A stretch of DNA of 64,000 nt from Pseudomonas sp. NFR16 (GTDB taxonomy: Bacteria > Pseudomonadota > Gammaproteobacteria > Pseudomonadales > Pseudomonadaceae), in contig NZ_FNYJ01000006.1 in assembly GCF_900108875.1 (NCBI RefSeq), positions 124,001-188,000 on the forward strand, given 5' to 3'. Under the pieces are notes generated by a model. The model was given only the letters and a program-made list of their open reading frames with translations, was not told where the DNA came from and made no database searches. The translations under genes were made by a program, and so were the position numbers. This document shows, in pieces, positions 40,126 to 48,537 of this stretch; within the stretch, counting starts at the first letter, position 1; each line of letters starts with the position of its first letter.

Positions 40126-42096
40126 ATGATTTCGGCCGTGAAAACGCGTTTTGCCAATCTGGGTATGGCCAAGAAGCTGGGCATCGGGTTCGTGCTGGTT
40201 CTGCTGCTGACTGCCCTCGTCGCCGCCATCGGTGTCTGGTCGCTGCGCTCGATCAGCGTGCATTTCGACAGCCTCAAGGACATGACCGCGCTCAACACCG
40301 GGCTTAACCGGGTTCGTCTGCTGGAGCAGGATTACGCCCTGCACAGCGATCCGAAGGTGGTCGATCAGTTGCACGCGGGGCTCGATGGTCTGGATGCTCA
40401 GGCCGAGCAGCTCAAAGCCGGCTCTGCCGTGAATCAGCAGGTCATGGGCGAGGTCCAGCAGGCGCTCGCGGCGTATCGCAAATCCTTCGATGAATTCGTC
40501 AGCATCAGTCAGAGCAAGGATCTGGCGCTGGAAATGGCCAGTTGGTCGGTGTCCAGCGTCGCCAACAATCTTGACGTCCTGCAGGCCGGGCTCGCCGATG
40601 ATGGAGCCTATGGTCTGAAGGATTCGCAAGGTCAGCAGGGCGGGGAGTTCATCGAGCAGTCGAATCAGGTCAGCCAGATTTCCAAACTGATGATGCAGGC
40701 CCTGGACGAAGCCCGCGTGCGGCTGGACAAGAGCCGCAAGACCGGTTCCGGTGAAGAAGCCAAGACAGGCCGGATCGAGCAGGCGGTCCAGGCCCAGGAG
40801 CTCGCCGAACAGCTCAAAGGCGTGATCAAGGACGCCGGCTACTTGACCGTGCTGACCGAAGTGGGCGGGCATATCACCAACTTCAGCGACAAGCTCAACG
40901 AGTACACCGGGCTGCTGGACAGTGAAGCCAAGGTTTCTGCGCAACTGGCGACCAACGCCAAAACCGTCGTGCAGCAGGTCAATCAGGCTTACGACGCCGA
41001 AGATCAGTCGATGCTGGCGGAGCTTCACGCCAATTCGCTGAAAATCATCGGCTCCTCAGTGCTCGCGTTGTTTGTCGGTCTGATCGCCTCGTTTGTCATC
41101 ACCCGCCTCATCGTTGCCCCGCTGCGCAGTGTGATCGCCATCGCTCAGCGGATCGCTTCGGGTGATCTGAGCGGCACGGTCCAGGTCACCCGCAAAGACG
41201 AAATCGGTCAGCTGATGCAGGCCATGCAGCAGATGGGCGCCGGCCTGAGTGGCATCGTCAGTGGCCTCCAGGCGGGGATCGAACAACTGGCGACGTCGGC
41301 GCACTCGTTGTCGGCCGTGACCGAGCAAACCAATCTGGAAGTCAGCACCCAGAAAGAGGAAACCGAGCAGGTGGCCACGGCCATGAATCAGATGACCGCC
41401 ACCGTTCACGATGTCGCACGCAATGCTGAGGAAGCGGCGCTGGCAGCACAGACCGCTGACAGCAAGGTCGACAGCGGCCAGGCGGTGGTACGCCAGAGCA
41501 TGCAGCGCATTGAGCAGCTGGCGTCTTCGGCGAACTCGGCCAGTCACAGCATCGAAAACCTCAGCGCCGAGATCCAGAACATCGGCAAAGTGCTGAGTGT
41601 GATCAAAAGTGTCGCGGAGCAGACCAACCTGCTGGCCCTCAACGCGGCCATCGAAGCCGCGCGGGCAGGCGAGCAGGGCAGAGGCTTCGCGGTGGTCGCC
41701 GATGAAGTGCGGGCGCTGGCCAGGCGCACTCAGCAATCGACCGAAGAGATCGAGCGGTTGGTGACCAGTCTGCAATCCGGGGCGCAAGCCTCGGTGGCGC
41801 AGATCCAGAACAGCGGCGAACTGGTGAAGCTGGCCGTCAGTGATGCCTTACAGACCGAGAGCGCCCTGGGCAGCATTGCGGCAGCGGTGTCGATGATTCA
41901 GCAGATGAATCAACAAATCGCCGCCGCCGCCGAAGAACAAAGCTCAGTGGCCGAAGAGATCAATCGCAGCGTCACCAGCATCCGCGCCAGCGCCGATCAA
42001 TCGGCTCTGGCCATGCAAGGCAACGCCGCATCCAGCATCCAGCTCGCCTCACTGGGCATGGAATTGAAAGGCATGGTGGGCCATTTCAGGCTGTAA
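40126..42096 (+). CDS. Methyl-accepting chemotaxis protein with large helical periplasmic domain
   Basis: A 656-residue chemoreceptor. A first membrane segment (KKLGIGFVLVLLLTALVAAI) begins near residue 13. A mainly helical periplasmic domain of about 265 residues follows, fitting the HBM type known from P. putida McpS. A second membrane segment (ILVLALFVGLIASFVI-like, near residue 310), a HAMP domain and the cytoplasmic signalling hairpin (VAEQTNLLALNAAIEAARAG) complete it. HBM receptors described so far sense organic acids. GGGGA lies about ten bases before the ATG. The receptor is followed by a repeat-rich gap and then a BenE-family transporter gene on the other strand. Confidence 0.9.
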   Translation: MISAVKTRFANLGMAKKLGIGFVLVLLLTALVAAIGVWSLRSISVHFDSLKDMTALNTGLNRVRLLEQDYALHSDPKVVDQLHAGLDGLDAQAEQLKAGSAVNQQVMGEVQQALAAYRKSFDEFVSISQSKDLALEMASWSVSSVANNLDVLQAGLADDGAYGLKDSQGQQGGEFIEQSNQVSQISKLMMQALDEARVRLDKSRKTGSGEEAKTGRIEQAVQAQELAEQLKGVIKDAGYLTVLTEVGGHITNFSDKLNEYTGLLDSEAKVSAQLATNAKTVVQQVNQAYDAEDQSMLAELHANSLKIIGSSVLALFVGLIASFVITRLIVAPLRSVIAIAQRIASGDLSGTVQVTRKDEIGQLMQAMQQMGAGLSGIVSGLQAGIEQLATSAHSLSAVTEQTNLEVSTQKEETEQVATAMNQMTATVHDVARNAEEAALAAQTADSKVDSGQAVVRQSMQRIEQLASSANSASHSIENLSAEIQNIGKVLSVIKSVAEQTNLLALNAAIEAARAGEQGRGFAVVADEVRALARRTQQSTEEIERLVTSLQSGAQASVAQIQNSGELVKLAVSDALQTESALGSIAAAVSMIQQMNQQIAAAAEEQSSVAEEINRSVTSIRASADQSALAMQGNAASSIQLASLGMELKGMVGHFRL

Positions 42097-42163
42097 CGCC
42101 CCGCCCGAGCGCGGCATGTCACGCCCGCTGCGCAGGCCGGGACCCGGCAGCAAGTCCAGTGAA

Positions 42164-42240
42164 TGCGGTGTATCAGGCAAACGCGGTGATCGGTTTGACG
42201 ACTGCTGCGCAGCCGATCGTCCGTGTGCGGCCCAGAGCAG
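42164..42240 (-). repeat. Partial copy of the 21044-21194 element
   Basis: The stretch GACTGCTGCGCAGCCGATCG with GTCCG after it is the exact complement of the inner part of the element near 21078-21100, and the flanking GCGGTGTATCAGG and GGCCCAGAGC also correspond. The terminal arms are not complete. Confidence 0.7.
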
Positions 42241-42363
42241 GCTCATTCCCACAGGAATCTCCGGGCATTCCCGATTCTCCGCCCAGACACGAATCCTGTT
42301 GGAGCGCGCTTGCCCGCAAAGACTGAATTCCGGACGCTACATCTGCACGGCATGCACCGGCCT

Positions 42364-42485
42364 CTTCCCGGCTGAAGCCGGTCCCACAGACGCTGCAAGT
42401 TTTTCGTAGGACCGGCTTCAGCCGGGAAGGCGTCGGGTATTACGCCGTTAATCGAAGGGGCGTTAAAGACAGTTGGCTCACTCCC
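42364..42485 (+). repeat. Composite REP element, copy 3
   Basis: The arms CTTCCCGGCTGAAGCCGGTC (42364-42383) and GACCGGCTTCAGCCGGGAAG (in 42410-42429) form a near-perfect palindrome. The tail AAGGCGTCGGGTATTACGCC continues to GTTGGCTCACTCCC. It is the best-preserved of the three copies. Confidence 0.85.
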
Positions 42486-42599
42486 ACCGGGTCCAGGCAT
42501 GGCCGCCTCTGCCGCAGGCGTTGGAGCGCGCTTGCTCTGGGCCGCGTTGGACGATCTGCCGGGCACCGGCAGGCAGATCTGCAGACGCGGTGTCTGCCC

Positions 42600-43787
42600 T
42601 CACTTGCGATAATTCAGAATCAGCAACGTGAGAACCCCTGCCACGATCCCCCAGAACGCCGAGCCGATGGAGAACAGCGTCAGCCCCGACGCGGTGACCA
42701 TGAAGGTAATCAACGCGGCTTCGCGTTCTTTCGGCTCGTTCATCGCCACCGTCAGGCCGTTGATGATCGAACCGAACAGTGCGAGCGCGGCAATCGACAG
42801 CACCAGTTCCTTGGGAAACGCCGCAAACAGCGCCGCCAGCGTGGCGCCGAACACGCCGGCGACGGCGTAGAAAATTCCGCACCAGATGGCCGCCGTGTAG
42901 CGTTTGCTGCGATCTTCGTGCGCGTGCGGGCCAGTGCAGATCGCGGCGCTGATGGCTGCCAGCGTGATGCCGTGAGCGCCGAAGGGGGCAGTGAGGATCG
43001 ATATCAACCCGGTTGCACTGATCAGCGGAGAGGCGGGGACGTGGTAATCGTCTGCGCGCAGCACCGCGATGCCAGGCATGTTTTGCGAGGTCATGGCCAC
43101 CACGAAGAGTGGAATGCCGATGCTGATCGTAGCGCCCAGCGAAAACGAAGGCGTCGTCCAGACCGGCACCGCAACTTCCAGCGTGAACCCGCTGAAGTCG
43201 AGCATGCCGAGCATGGCCGACAGCGCCACGCCGACCAGCAAGGTGACCAGCACTGCGTAACGCGGCGAGAAGCGCTTGACGATGAGGTAGGTGAAAAACA
43301 TCCCCAGCACCATGCCGGTGCGGTGCTGCGCGGCGATGAAAATCTCACTGCCGATCTTGAACAGGATGCCGGCCAGCAAAGCCGCAGCCAGTGAAGTCGG
43401 CAGGCGTTTGACCAGTTTTTCGAAGGTGCCGGTCACGCCGCAGATCAACACCAGCAACGCGCTGGTGATAAAGGCGCCGATGGCCTCCGGATACGCGACA
43501 TGGCCGAGGCTTGTGATCAGCAACGCCGCACCCGGCGTCGACCACGCCACAGTTACCGGCGAGCGATAGCGCAACGACAAACCGATGCTGCAGATGGCCA
43601 TGCCGATGAACAGCGCCCAGATCCAGGAGGAAATCTGCGCCGGTGTCAGGGCGGCTGCCTGACCGGCCTGAAAGATGAGCGCCAGAGAGCTGGTGACGCC
43701 CGTCATCATGGCGATGAATCCGGCGACGATGGCCGAAGGCGAAGAGTCGGCCAGCGGTCGCAGCGGCGTGTGTGTCGCGTCAGTCAT
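42600..43787 (-). CDS. BenE-family benzoate/H+ symporter-like transporter
   Basis: A 395-residue protein with about 11-12 hydrophobic segments and the BenE pattern: GFIAMMTGVTSSLALIFQAG near the N-terminus, TVAWSTPGAALL, FVVAMTSQNMPGIAVLRADD and APFGAHGITLAAISAAICTG. BenE proteins import benzoate or related acids by proton symport. AGGAA precedes the ATG at 43787. No benzoate catabolic genes lie nearby, so the substrate is uncertain and the name benE is not assigned. Confidence 0.88.
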   Translation of the reverse strand: MTDATHTPLRPLADSSPSAIVAGFIAMMTGVTSSLALIFQAGQAAALTPAQISSWIWALFIGMAICSIGLSLRYRSPVTVAWSTPGAALLITSLGHVAYPEAIGAFITSALLVLICGVTGTFEKLVKRLPTSLAAALLAGILFKIGSEIFIAAQHRTGMVLGMFFTYLIVKRFSPRYAVLVTLLVGVALSAMLGMLDFSGFTLEVAVPVWTTPSFSLGATISIGIPLFVVAMTSQNMPGIAVLRADDYHVPASPLISATGLISILTAPFGAHGITLAAISAAICTGPHAHEDRSKRYTAAIWCGIFYAVAGVFGATLAALFAAFPKELVLSIAALALFGSIINGLTVAMNEPKEREAALITFMVTASGLTLFSIGSAFWGIVAGVLTLLILNYRK

Positions 43788-43979
43788 TCGGTGTTCCTGC
43801 AAGCGGCGGTTGGATCAGAATGGCAAGCCTATACGCAGTGGTGACCGTTCGTTGCGATACAGCCACACGCGCAATAATCGGCACAGTTGCCAGGCGCCGA
43901 GACAGCGCCCGCGCGGGCCAGTCATCGGAACGCTGCCCGATGCGAACCTGTTACTCGGGGCAGAGCGGCTCGATTGTGA

Positions 43980-44417
43980 TCATTTCACTGCATGCCCCAG
44001 CGCCTGATTGACCGCCAACCAGCCGTCCACCGCCTCCCGGCCAGCTTCGGCGAAGACCTTCTGCAGCAACTTCACCTGCTCGCGCCGCAGCGATTCCTCA
44101 AACCTGGCGCCTTCGGCCGTCAGTTCCAGCAGCCGCTTACGCTTGTCGTCCTCGGGCGCGACGCTGAGCACCAGCTCCATCTCGATCAACTGCCGCAGCG
44201 GGGTATTCAACGCCTGTTTGCTCACGCCCAGTACACCGAGCAGTTCCTTGACGCTGAGGCCCGGATAGCGCGCGATGAAAAACACGATGCGCTGGTGCAC
44301 CCGACTCAGGCCGCGCCGATCAAGCATCTCGTCGGCTTTGGCGGTGAACGCCTGATAGCCGAAGAAGAAGGCCTCCATGGCGATTTGCTGAGTCGCAGCA
44401 TTTTTAAGGTCAAGCAT
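43980..44417 (-). CDS. MarR-family regulator
   Basis: A 145-residue winged-helix regulator: recognition region LSVKELLGVLGVSKQALNTPLRQL and wing VAPEDDKRKRLLELTAEG. It starts with an ATG inside a palindrome (44409-44423) that is repeated just before the divergent aminotransferase, so the protein probably represses both genes from these two sites. The frame remains open upstream through the aminotransferase gene, but only as antisense sequence. The ligand is unknown; the divergent enzyme suggests an amino acid or keto acid. Confidence 0.82.
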   Translation of the reverse strand: MLDLKNAATQQIAMEAFFFGYQAFTAKADEMLDRRGLSRVHQRIVFFIARYPGLSVKELLGVLGVSKQALNTPLRQLIEMELVLSVAPEDDKRKRLLELTAEGARFEESLRREQVKLLQKVFAEAGREAVDGWLAVNQALGHAVK

Positions 44418-44423
44418 ATTGAC
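44409..44423. promoter_or_regulatory. Palindromic operator over the MarR start codon
   Basis: GTCAAGCATATTGAC has five-base arms around a five-base centre and is followed by GTAT. It covers the MarR start codon, so binding would block translation initiation or transcription elongation of that gene. Confidence 0.6.
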
Positions 44424-44450
44424 GTATCCGCATGAGTCGTCGTAATTTCG

Positions 44451-44465
44451 GTCAACCAGTTTGAC
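44451..44465. promoter_or_regulatory. Second copy of the operator, before the aminotransferase gene
   Basis: GTCAACCAGTTTGAC has the same arms, the same centre length and the same GTAT on the right as the first copy, in the same orientation. The centres are 42 bases apart, near four helical turns. Confidence 0.6.
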
Positions 44466-44498
44466 GTATTTCCGATTATGTCCGCCAGCGGTGATCAC

Positions 44499-45665
44499 AT
44501 GCCTTTTTCCGAACGCGTTACCCGACTGAAGAGTTCTCTGATTCGCGAAATCCTTGCCGCTGCCCAGCGTCCGGAAATGATGTCGTTCGCAGGCGGTCTG
44601 CCGGCCGAGACCATGCTGCCGCACAGCGAGTGGTCGGGCATGCCGCGCAGCATTGGCCAGTACGGCATGAGCGAGGGCGAGCCGCAATTGCGTGAAGCGC
44701 TCGCCGCGCAGGCACGCGCGCTGGGCATCCCTTGTGAGGCCAGCCAGGTGATGATCGTCAGCGGGTCGCAGCAGACACTGGATCTGGGGGCGAAACTGTA
44801 CATCGACAAGGGCACCGAGATCCTTCTGGAGGGGCCGACGTACCTCGCGGCGCTGCAGATTTTCCAGCTGTTCGGCGCCGATTGCCTCACCGTGCCGTTG
44901 CTCACTGACGGCCCGGACCTGAATGTACTGCGTGAGCGTCTGGAGCGTCACGCGCCTTCATTCGCCTACCTGATTCCGACCTTCCAGAACCCGTCTGCCG
45001 TGCGTTACAGCGAGCAGGCGCGGGATGCCGTCGCAGCACTGCTGGACGAGTTCGGCGTCACGCTGATCGAGGACGAACCCTATCGCGAGTTGAGTTTTGA
45101 CGGCGCCAGCGCGCGGCCTATCGTCAGTCGCCTGAAAAAGGCCAGTTGGATTTACACCGGAACCGTGTCCAAGACGCTGATGCCTGGCCTGCGCGTAGGG
45201 TTCCTCATCGCCACGCCCGATCTGTTCCCGCACCTGCTCAAACTCAAGCAGGCGGCCGATCTGCACACCAATCGCGTTGGTCAGTGGCAGGCGTTGCAAT
45301 GGATCGGCAGCGAGCAGTACCAGCAGCACCTGCTGGAATTGCGCGGTTTTTACCGCGCCCGTCGAGATCAGTTCGAGGCGGCGCTGCAGCGTCACTTCAG
45401 CGGCCTTGCCGAGTGGAACTGCCCGCAGGGCGGCTTGTTTTTCTGGCTGACCCTCAAACAGAAAATCGACACGCGCACCTTACTCGACAGCGCGCTGGCG
45501 CAAAACGTCGCGTTCATGCCCGGCGAGCCGTTTTTCACCGATCCGGACACCAACCCCGGTTACCTGCGGCTGAACTTCAGCCACATCGATCCGCAACGGC
45601 TCGACGAAGGCCTGGGACGTCTGGCGGCGGTCATCGCAGACGCGCAGGCCGCCCAGGCAGCCTGA
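44499..45665 (+). CDS. PLP-dependent aminotransferase, 2-aminoadipate/MocR-like class
   Basis: A 388-residue fold-type I aminotransferase lacking a DNA-binding domain. It shows the family start SERVTRLKSSLIREILA, FAGGLPAETMLP, the YLIPTFQNPSAVRYS loop, DEPYREL and the Schiff-base lysine in YTGTVSKTLMPGLRVGFL. Enzymes of this type act on aminoadipate, aromatic or branched amino acids. The ATG at 44499 follows GGTGA; another ATG at 44478 would add seven residues. It is divergent from the MarR gene and probably controlled by it. A GST gene follows 57 bases later. Confidence 0.87.
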   Translation: MPFSERVTRLKSSLIREILAAAQRPEMMSFAGGLPAETMLPHSEWSGMPRSIGQYGMSEGEPQLREALAAQARALGIPCEASQVMIVSGSQQTLDLGAKLYIDKGTEILLEGPTYLAALQIFQLFGADCLTVPLLTDGPDLNVLRERLERHAPSFAYLIPTFQNPSAVRYSEQARDAVAALLDEFGVTLIEDEPYRELSFDGASARPIVSRLKKASWIYTGTVSKTLMPGLRVGFLIATPDLFPHLLKLKQAADLHTNRVGQWQALQWIGSEQYQQHLLELRGFYRARRDQFEAALQRHFSGLAEWNCPQGGLFFWLTLKQKIDTRTLLDSALAQNVAFMPGEPFFTDPDTNPGYLRLNFSHIDPQRLDEGLGRLAAVIADAQAAQAA

Positions 45666-45722
45666 TACATTACGCACACGCAGCAGCGGGCACGATTGCA
45701 CGAACGAAGGGGAGAGCGACAG

Positions 45723-46325
45723 ATGTACAAGGTTTACGGCGATTACAACTCGGGCAACTGCTACAAAATCAAATTGATGCTCAGCCTGTTGGGCGCGGCG
45801 TACGAGTGGGTGCCGATCGATATTCTCAAGGGCGAGACCGAGACCGACGCGTTTCTGGCGAAAAACCCGAACGGCAAGATCCCGGTTCTGGAGCTGGAAG
45901 ACGGGACGTGCCTGTGGGAATCCAACGCAATTCTGAATTTCCTGGCCGAAGGCACGCCTCTGCTGCTGACCGAGCCGCGTCTGCGCACGCAGATGCTGCA
46001 GTGGCAGTTTTTCGAGCAGTACAGCCACGAGCCCACCATTGCCGTTGCCCGTTTCATCCAGTTTTACCTCGGCCTTCCCGAAGAGCGTCTGGAGGAATAC
46101 CGCTCGCTGCACAGACGCGGTTACAAAGCCCTGAAAGTGATGGAACAGCAACTGCAACGCACGCCGTTTCTGGTGGGCGAACATTGTTCCATCGCCGATA
46201 TCGCACTGTACGCCTACACCCACGTCGCTCATCAGGGGGGATTTGACCTGACTCAATTCCCGGCCATCCAACACTGGCTCGAGCGTGTTCAGCAGCAGCC
46301 AGGCTACGTCGGCATGCTGGATTGA
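45723..46325 (+). CDS. Glutathione S-transferase family protein
   Basis: A 200-residue GST: N-terminal thioredoxin-like domain (YGDYNSGNCYKIKLML; glutathione contact WESNAILNFLAEG) and helical C-terminal domain with SIADIALYAYTHVA. Like related bacterial proteins it may be a thiol-disulfide or detoxification enzyme; the true substrate is unknown. GGGGAG precedes the ATG. It follows the aminotransferase gene on the same strand and ends at a clear terminator, so the two may form an operon under the MarR regulator. Confidence 0.88.
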   Translation: MYKVYGDYNSGNCYKIKLMLSLLGAAYEWVPIDILKGETETDAFLAKNPNGKIPVLELEDGTCLWESNAILNFLAEGTPLLLTEPRLRTQMLQWQFFEQYSHEPTIAVARFIQFYLGLPEERLEEYRSLHRRGYKALKVMEQQLQRTPFLVGEHCSIADIALYAYTHVAHQGGFDLTQFPAIQHWLERVQQQPGYVGMLD

Positions 46326-46340
46326 GTGTCGGCGCAATTA

Positions 46341-46375
46341 AAAAGCCGGTCCTGGCAGCAGTGACCGGTTTTTTT
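46341..46375 (+). terminator. Intrinsic terminator after the GST gene
   Basis: A-rich AAAAGCCGGTC pairs with GACCGGTTTTT (46362-46372) through an 11-base stem with one G-T wobble, followed by a T run. The A tract on the left could also stop transcripts from the other strand. Confidence 0.8.
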
Positions 46376-46450
46376 GTGTCTGAGTACCGTGCAAGCAAAA
46401 AGGATCGTCCGGTATCGGCCGGACGCCCAGTGAAGAAAAGGGAGATTGCA

Positions 46451-46837
46451 ATGCGCTTCATGATGATAGCGGTGGGCACGTTCATGGCGCTGGGCATCGG
46501 CTGTTCTGCCCAGGCGCAGGATTGTGATTCGACTCAGGTGGCGATGAACCAGTGCGCGAGCAAGCAGTACGCAGCGCTGGATAGCGAGTTGAACGCTCAG
46601 TACAAGGCGCAGATGGCGTTTCTCACGAGCCCGGCGAAGAAGAAGGCTCTGCAGGATGCGCAGAAGAAATGGATCGCCTTTCGTGACGCCGATTGCGCGT
46701 ACCAGGTGGGCAAACGTGAGGATGGCGGCAGCCTGTGGCCACTCGCGCAGGCGCAGTGCCTGACCGAGCAGACCCGGACGCGCGTCGAGCAGTTGAAAGC
46801 TTATACGGCATGTCGGCAGGAAGGCTGCCCGAAATAA
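46451..46837 (+). CDS. Exported LprI-like (DUF1311) Cys-rich protein
   Basis: A 128-residue secreted protein with a signal peptide ending near SAQAQ. The mature part has six cysteines, in DCDSTQ, MNQCAS, DADCAYQ, AQCLTE and the terminal TACRQEGC, and the conserved KKWIAFRDADC motif of the LprI/DUF1311 family. Members are periplasmic or cell-surface; one mycobacterial relative inhibits lysozyme, but function is not known for this group. GGGAG precedes the ATG. It stands alone after the GST terminator. Confidence 0.83.
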   Translation: MRFMMIAVGTFMALGIGCSAQAQDCDSTQVAMNQCASKQYAALDSELNAQYKAQMAFLTSPAKKKALQDAQKKWIAFRDADCAYQVGKREDGGSLWPLAQAQCLTEQTRTRVEQLKAYTACRQEGCPK

Positions 46838-46909
46838 GCGTCGATGACGGCTGTCATTGCAGCGGCGTCGATCGACGGCCGCTACAGGGTTTCAGCCGGG
46901 CGAGCGCTG

Positions 46910-47281
46910 TCAGACTGCCGCAAAGCGCGTGTCGAGGTAATCGATGATCGCCTTGGATTCATACATCCAGACGGTCTGGCCGGCTTCTTCGATCCGCAGG
47001 CAAGGCAATTTGATCTTCCCGCCTTCTTTGAGCAGGGTCTGACGGTCGAGCTCGTTGTTCTTCGCATCGCGCAGCGCCACTGGCACGTTCAGGCGGCGCA
47101 GCGTGCGGCGGGTCTTCACGCAGAACGGGCAGGCGTGAAACTGATACAGCGTCAGGTCCTGTGCCGACGCGTCGACGGCCGCCTGCGCTTGCGGCGAACG
47201 CTTTTTCTTGCCGGGACGGGTCAGGAAATCCACCAGAATGACGACCTGGCCCAGGCCGACTCTCAATGCCTTCATCAACAT
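46910..47281 (-). CDS. Glutaredoxin/GST N-terminal-like protein
   Basis: A 123-residue protein with a short hydrophobic N-terminus (LRVGLGQVVILVDFL) and a thioredoxin-fold domain containing the redox motif CPFC in LYQFHACPFCVKTRRTL. KLPCLRI carries the cis-Pro-like region and WMYESKAIIDYLDTRF the glutathione-binding part. It may be a membrane-attached glutaredoxin. The ATG at 47281 follows GAGG by eight bases. It lies 73 bases downstream of folE on the same strand, as I recall from other pseudomonads. Confidence 0.82.
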   Translation of the reverse strand: MLMKALRVGLGQVVILVDFLTRPGKKKRSPQAQAAVDASAQDLTLYQFHACPFCVKTRRTLRRLNVPVALRDAKNNELDRQTLLKEGGKIKLPCLRIEEAGQTVWMYESKAIIDYLDTRFAAV

Positions 47282-47354
47282 GCTCAAACCTCATTCGGCG
47301 GTAACCACCGCCAGACGGCCGCAACGTCGGCTGCGGCCTTTCAGAAAGCCCGGA

Positions 47355-47900
47355 TCACTTGATCAGGCTGAGGAACTCAGTGCGGGTCGCCGCGTTTTCG
47401 CGGAACTCGCCCAGCATCACCGAGGTGATCATCGAGGAGTTCTGCTTCTCGACACCGCGCATCATCATGCACATGTGTTTGGCTTCGATGACGACCGCAA
47501 CACCCAGAGCACCAGTGACCTGCTGAATGGCTTCGGCGATCTGGCGGCTGAGGTTTTCCTGAATCTGCAGGCGGCGGGCATACATGTCGACGATGCGCGC
47601 CACTTTCGACAGGCCCAGCACCTTGCCGCTCGGGATATAGGCCACGTGGGCCTTGCCGATGAAAGGCAGCAAGTGGTGTTCACAGAGTGAGTACAGCTCG
47701 ATGTCCTTGACCACCACCATCTCGCTGTTGTCGGAGCTGAACAGTGCGCCGTTGGTGACTTCTTCGAGCGTCTGCTGATAGCCGCGGCAGAGATACTGCA
47801 TGGCTTTGGCCGCACGTTTCGGGGTGTCGAGCAAGCCTTCGCGGGAAACGTCCTCGCCGAGTTGACCAAGGATCGCCGTGTAGTTCTGTTCCAGTGTCAC
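47355..47900 (-). CDS. folE: GTP cyclohydrolase I FolE
   Basis: A 181-residue GTP cyclohydrolase I. Zinc and catalytic residues lie in SLCEHHLLPF and in MCMMMRGVEKQ, and the SSMITSVMLGEFR stretch near the C-terminus is conserved. It converts GTP to dihydroneopterin triphosphate, the first step of folate and pterin synthesis. The start appears to be GTG at 47900 (TLEQNYTAILG); no ATG nearby fits. It is divergent from the small lipoprotein gene. Confidence 0.93.
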   Translation of the reverse strand: MTLEQNYTAILGQLGEDVSREGLLDTPKRAAKAMQYLCRGYQQTLEEVTNGALFSSDNSEMVVVKDIELYSLCEHHLLPFIGKAHVAYIPSGKVLGLSKVARIVDMYARRLQIQENLSRQIAEAIQQVTGALGVAVVIEAKHMCMMMRGVEKQNSSMITSVMLGEFRENAATRTEFLSLIK

Positions 47901-48138
47901 AGGGGTGTGTTCCGTGTGGGTTCAAGAAAGGCAGGAGTGCTCGCCTGCAAAGGCGCACATAGTAGCCTAGCTGGGCGGGCAGGTGTATGGCGGGCGACCG
48001 ACAAACCTGCGGCATCTCGACGCCGGGCTGTCTCGCAGGGACCTTTACCCAACCTTTACTCAGCCCATATGTCGAAATGTGTCGGCTCGTTGTCTGATTT
48101 AACGGGTGACAGATGCCCGGATGAAGAGAGTGAATATG

Positions 48139-48324
48139 ATGTTTAGCCGAATCGCGAAAATCGCACTGGTGATCGCCCTGACGTCGTCGGTTTCGGGATG
48201 TTTCTTTGGCCCCGGCTGGGGACGCCACGGCGGTGGCTGGCATGACCATCGTTACTACGACGGTGGCCATTACGACGGCGGACGGGGCGGCTACGGCCCG
48301 GGTCCGGGTTATTACCGCCGCTGA
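48139..48324 (+). CDS. Small Gly/His/Tyr-rich lipoprotein, paralogue 1
   Basis: A 61-residue protein with a lipoprotein signal: MFSRIAKIALVIALTSSVSG then Cys (lipobox VSGC). The mature chain has about 40 residues rich in Gly, His, Tyr and Asp (GGWHDHRYYDGGHYDGG), which could be flexible or metal-binding. GAGAG lies upstream; an ATG three bases earlier is equally possible. It is followed by a strong terminator and then by a second paralogue. Function unknown. Confidence 0.75.
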   Translation: MFSRIAKIALVIALTSSVSGCFFGPGWGRHGGGWHDHRYYDGGHYDGGRGGYGPGPGYYRR

Positions 48325-48379
48325 TCTTCAGACCCCAATCAGGTGTGAATGCCCTGATCTCAATCGAGCGCTGAACGCA

Positions 48380-48416
48380 GGCCGCGACTGGAGGGATTCC
48401 TCGTCGCGGCCTTTTT
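48380..48416 (+). terminator. Intrinsic terminator between the lipoprotein genes
   Basis: A perfect nine-base stem (GGCCGCGAC at 48380-48388 with GTCGCGGCC at 48403-48411) is followed by TTTTTC. It ends the first lipoprotein transcript, so the second has its own promoter. Confidence 0.85.
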
Positions 48417-48537
48417 CATGGCGTCGCTTCGTATCACTGGTGATACCGGCCGGGTACCAAATGACGACGCGGTTTGACGGGCTCGCGCTGTCAGACTGGG
48501 CAGGTGATGAATGCCTGCCGTTGAGAGAGTAACGAAA

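Larger units (their letters stand above)
42097..42599. other. 503-base repeat-rich gap
   Basis: No gene is recognised. It contains an inverted partial copy of the 21044 element (42164-42240), the REP fragment GGAGCGCGCTTGCCCGC (from 42301), a full composite repeat (42364-42485) and another REP fragment near 42522-42540. Such stacking indicates repeated REP insertions between the convergent ends of the chemoreceptor and the BenE-family gene. Confidence 0.7.

Noticed and set aside
44418..44951. N-terminal extension of the MarR gene by 178 codons
   Set aside because: The extension is antisense to the aminotransferase; MarR proteins of this size begin at the ATG inside the operator.
47317..47341. 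Seven-base stem between folE and the glutaredoxin-like gene as terminator
   Set aside because: The T tract is on the wrong side for the minus-strand genes and the stem is short.
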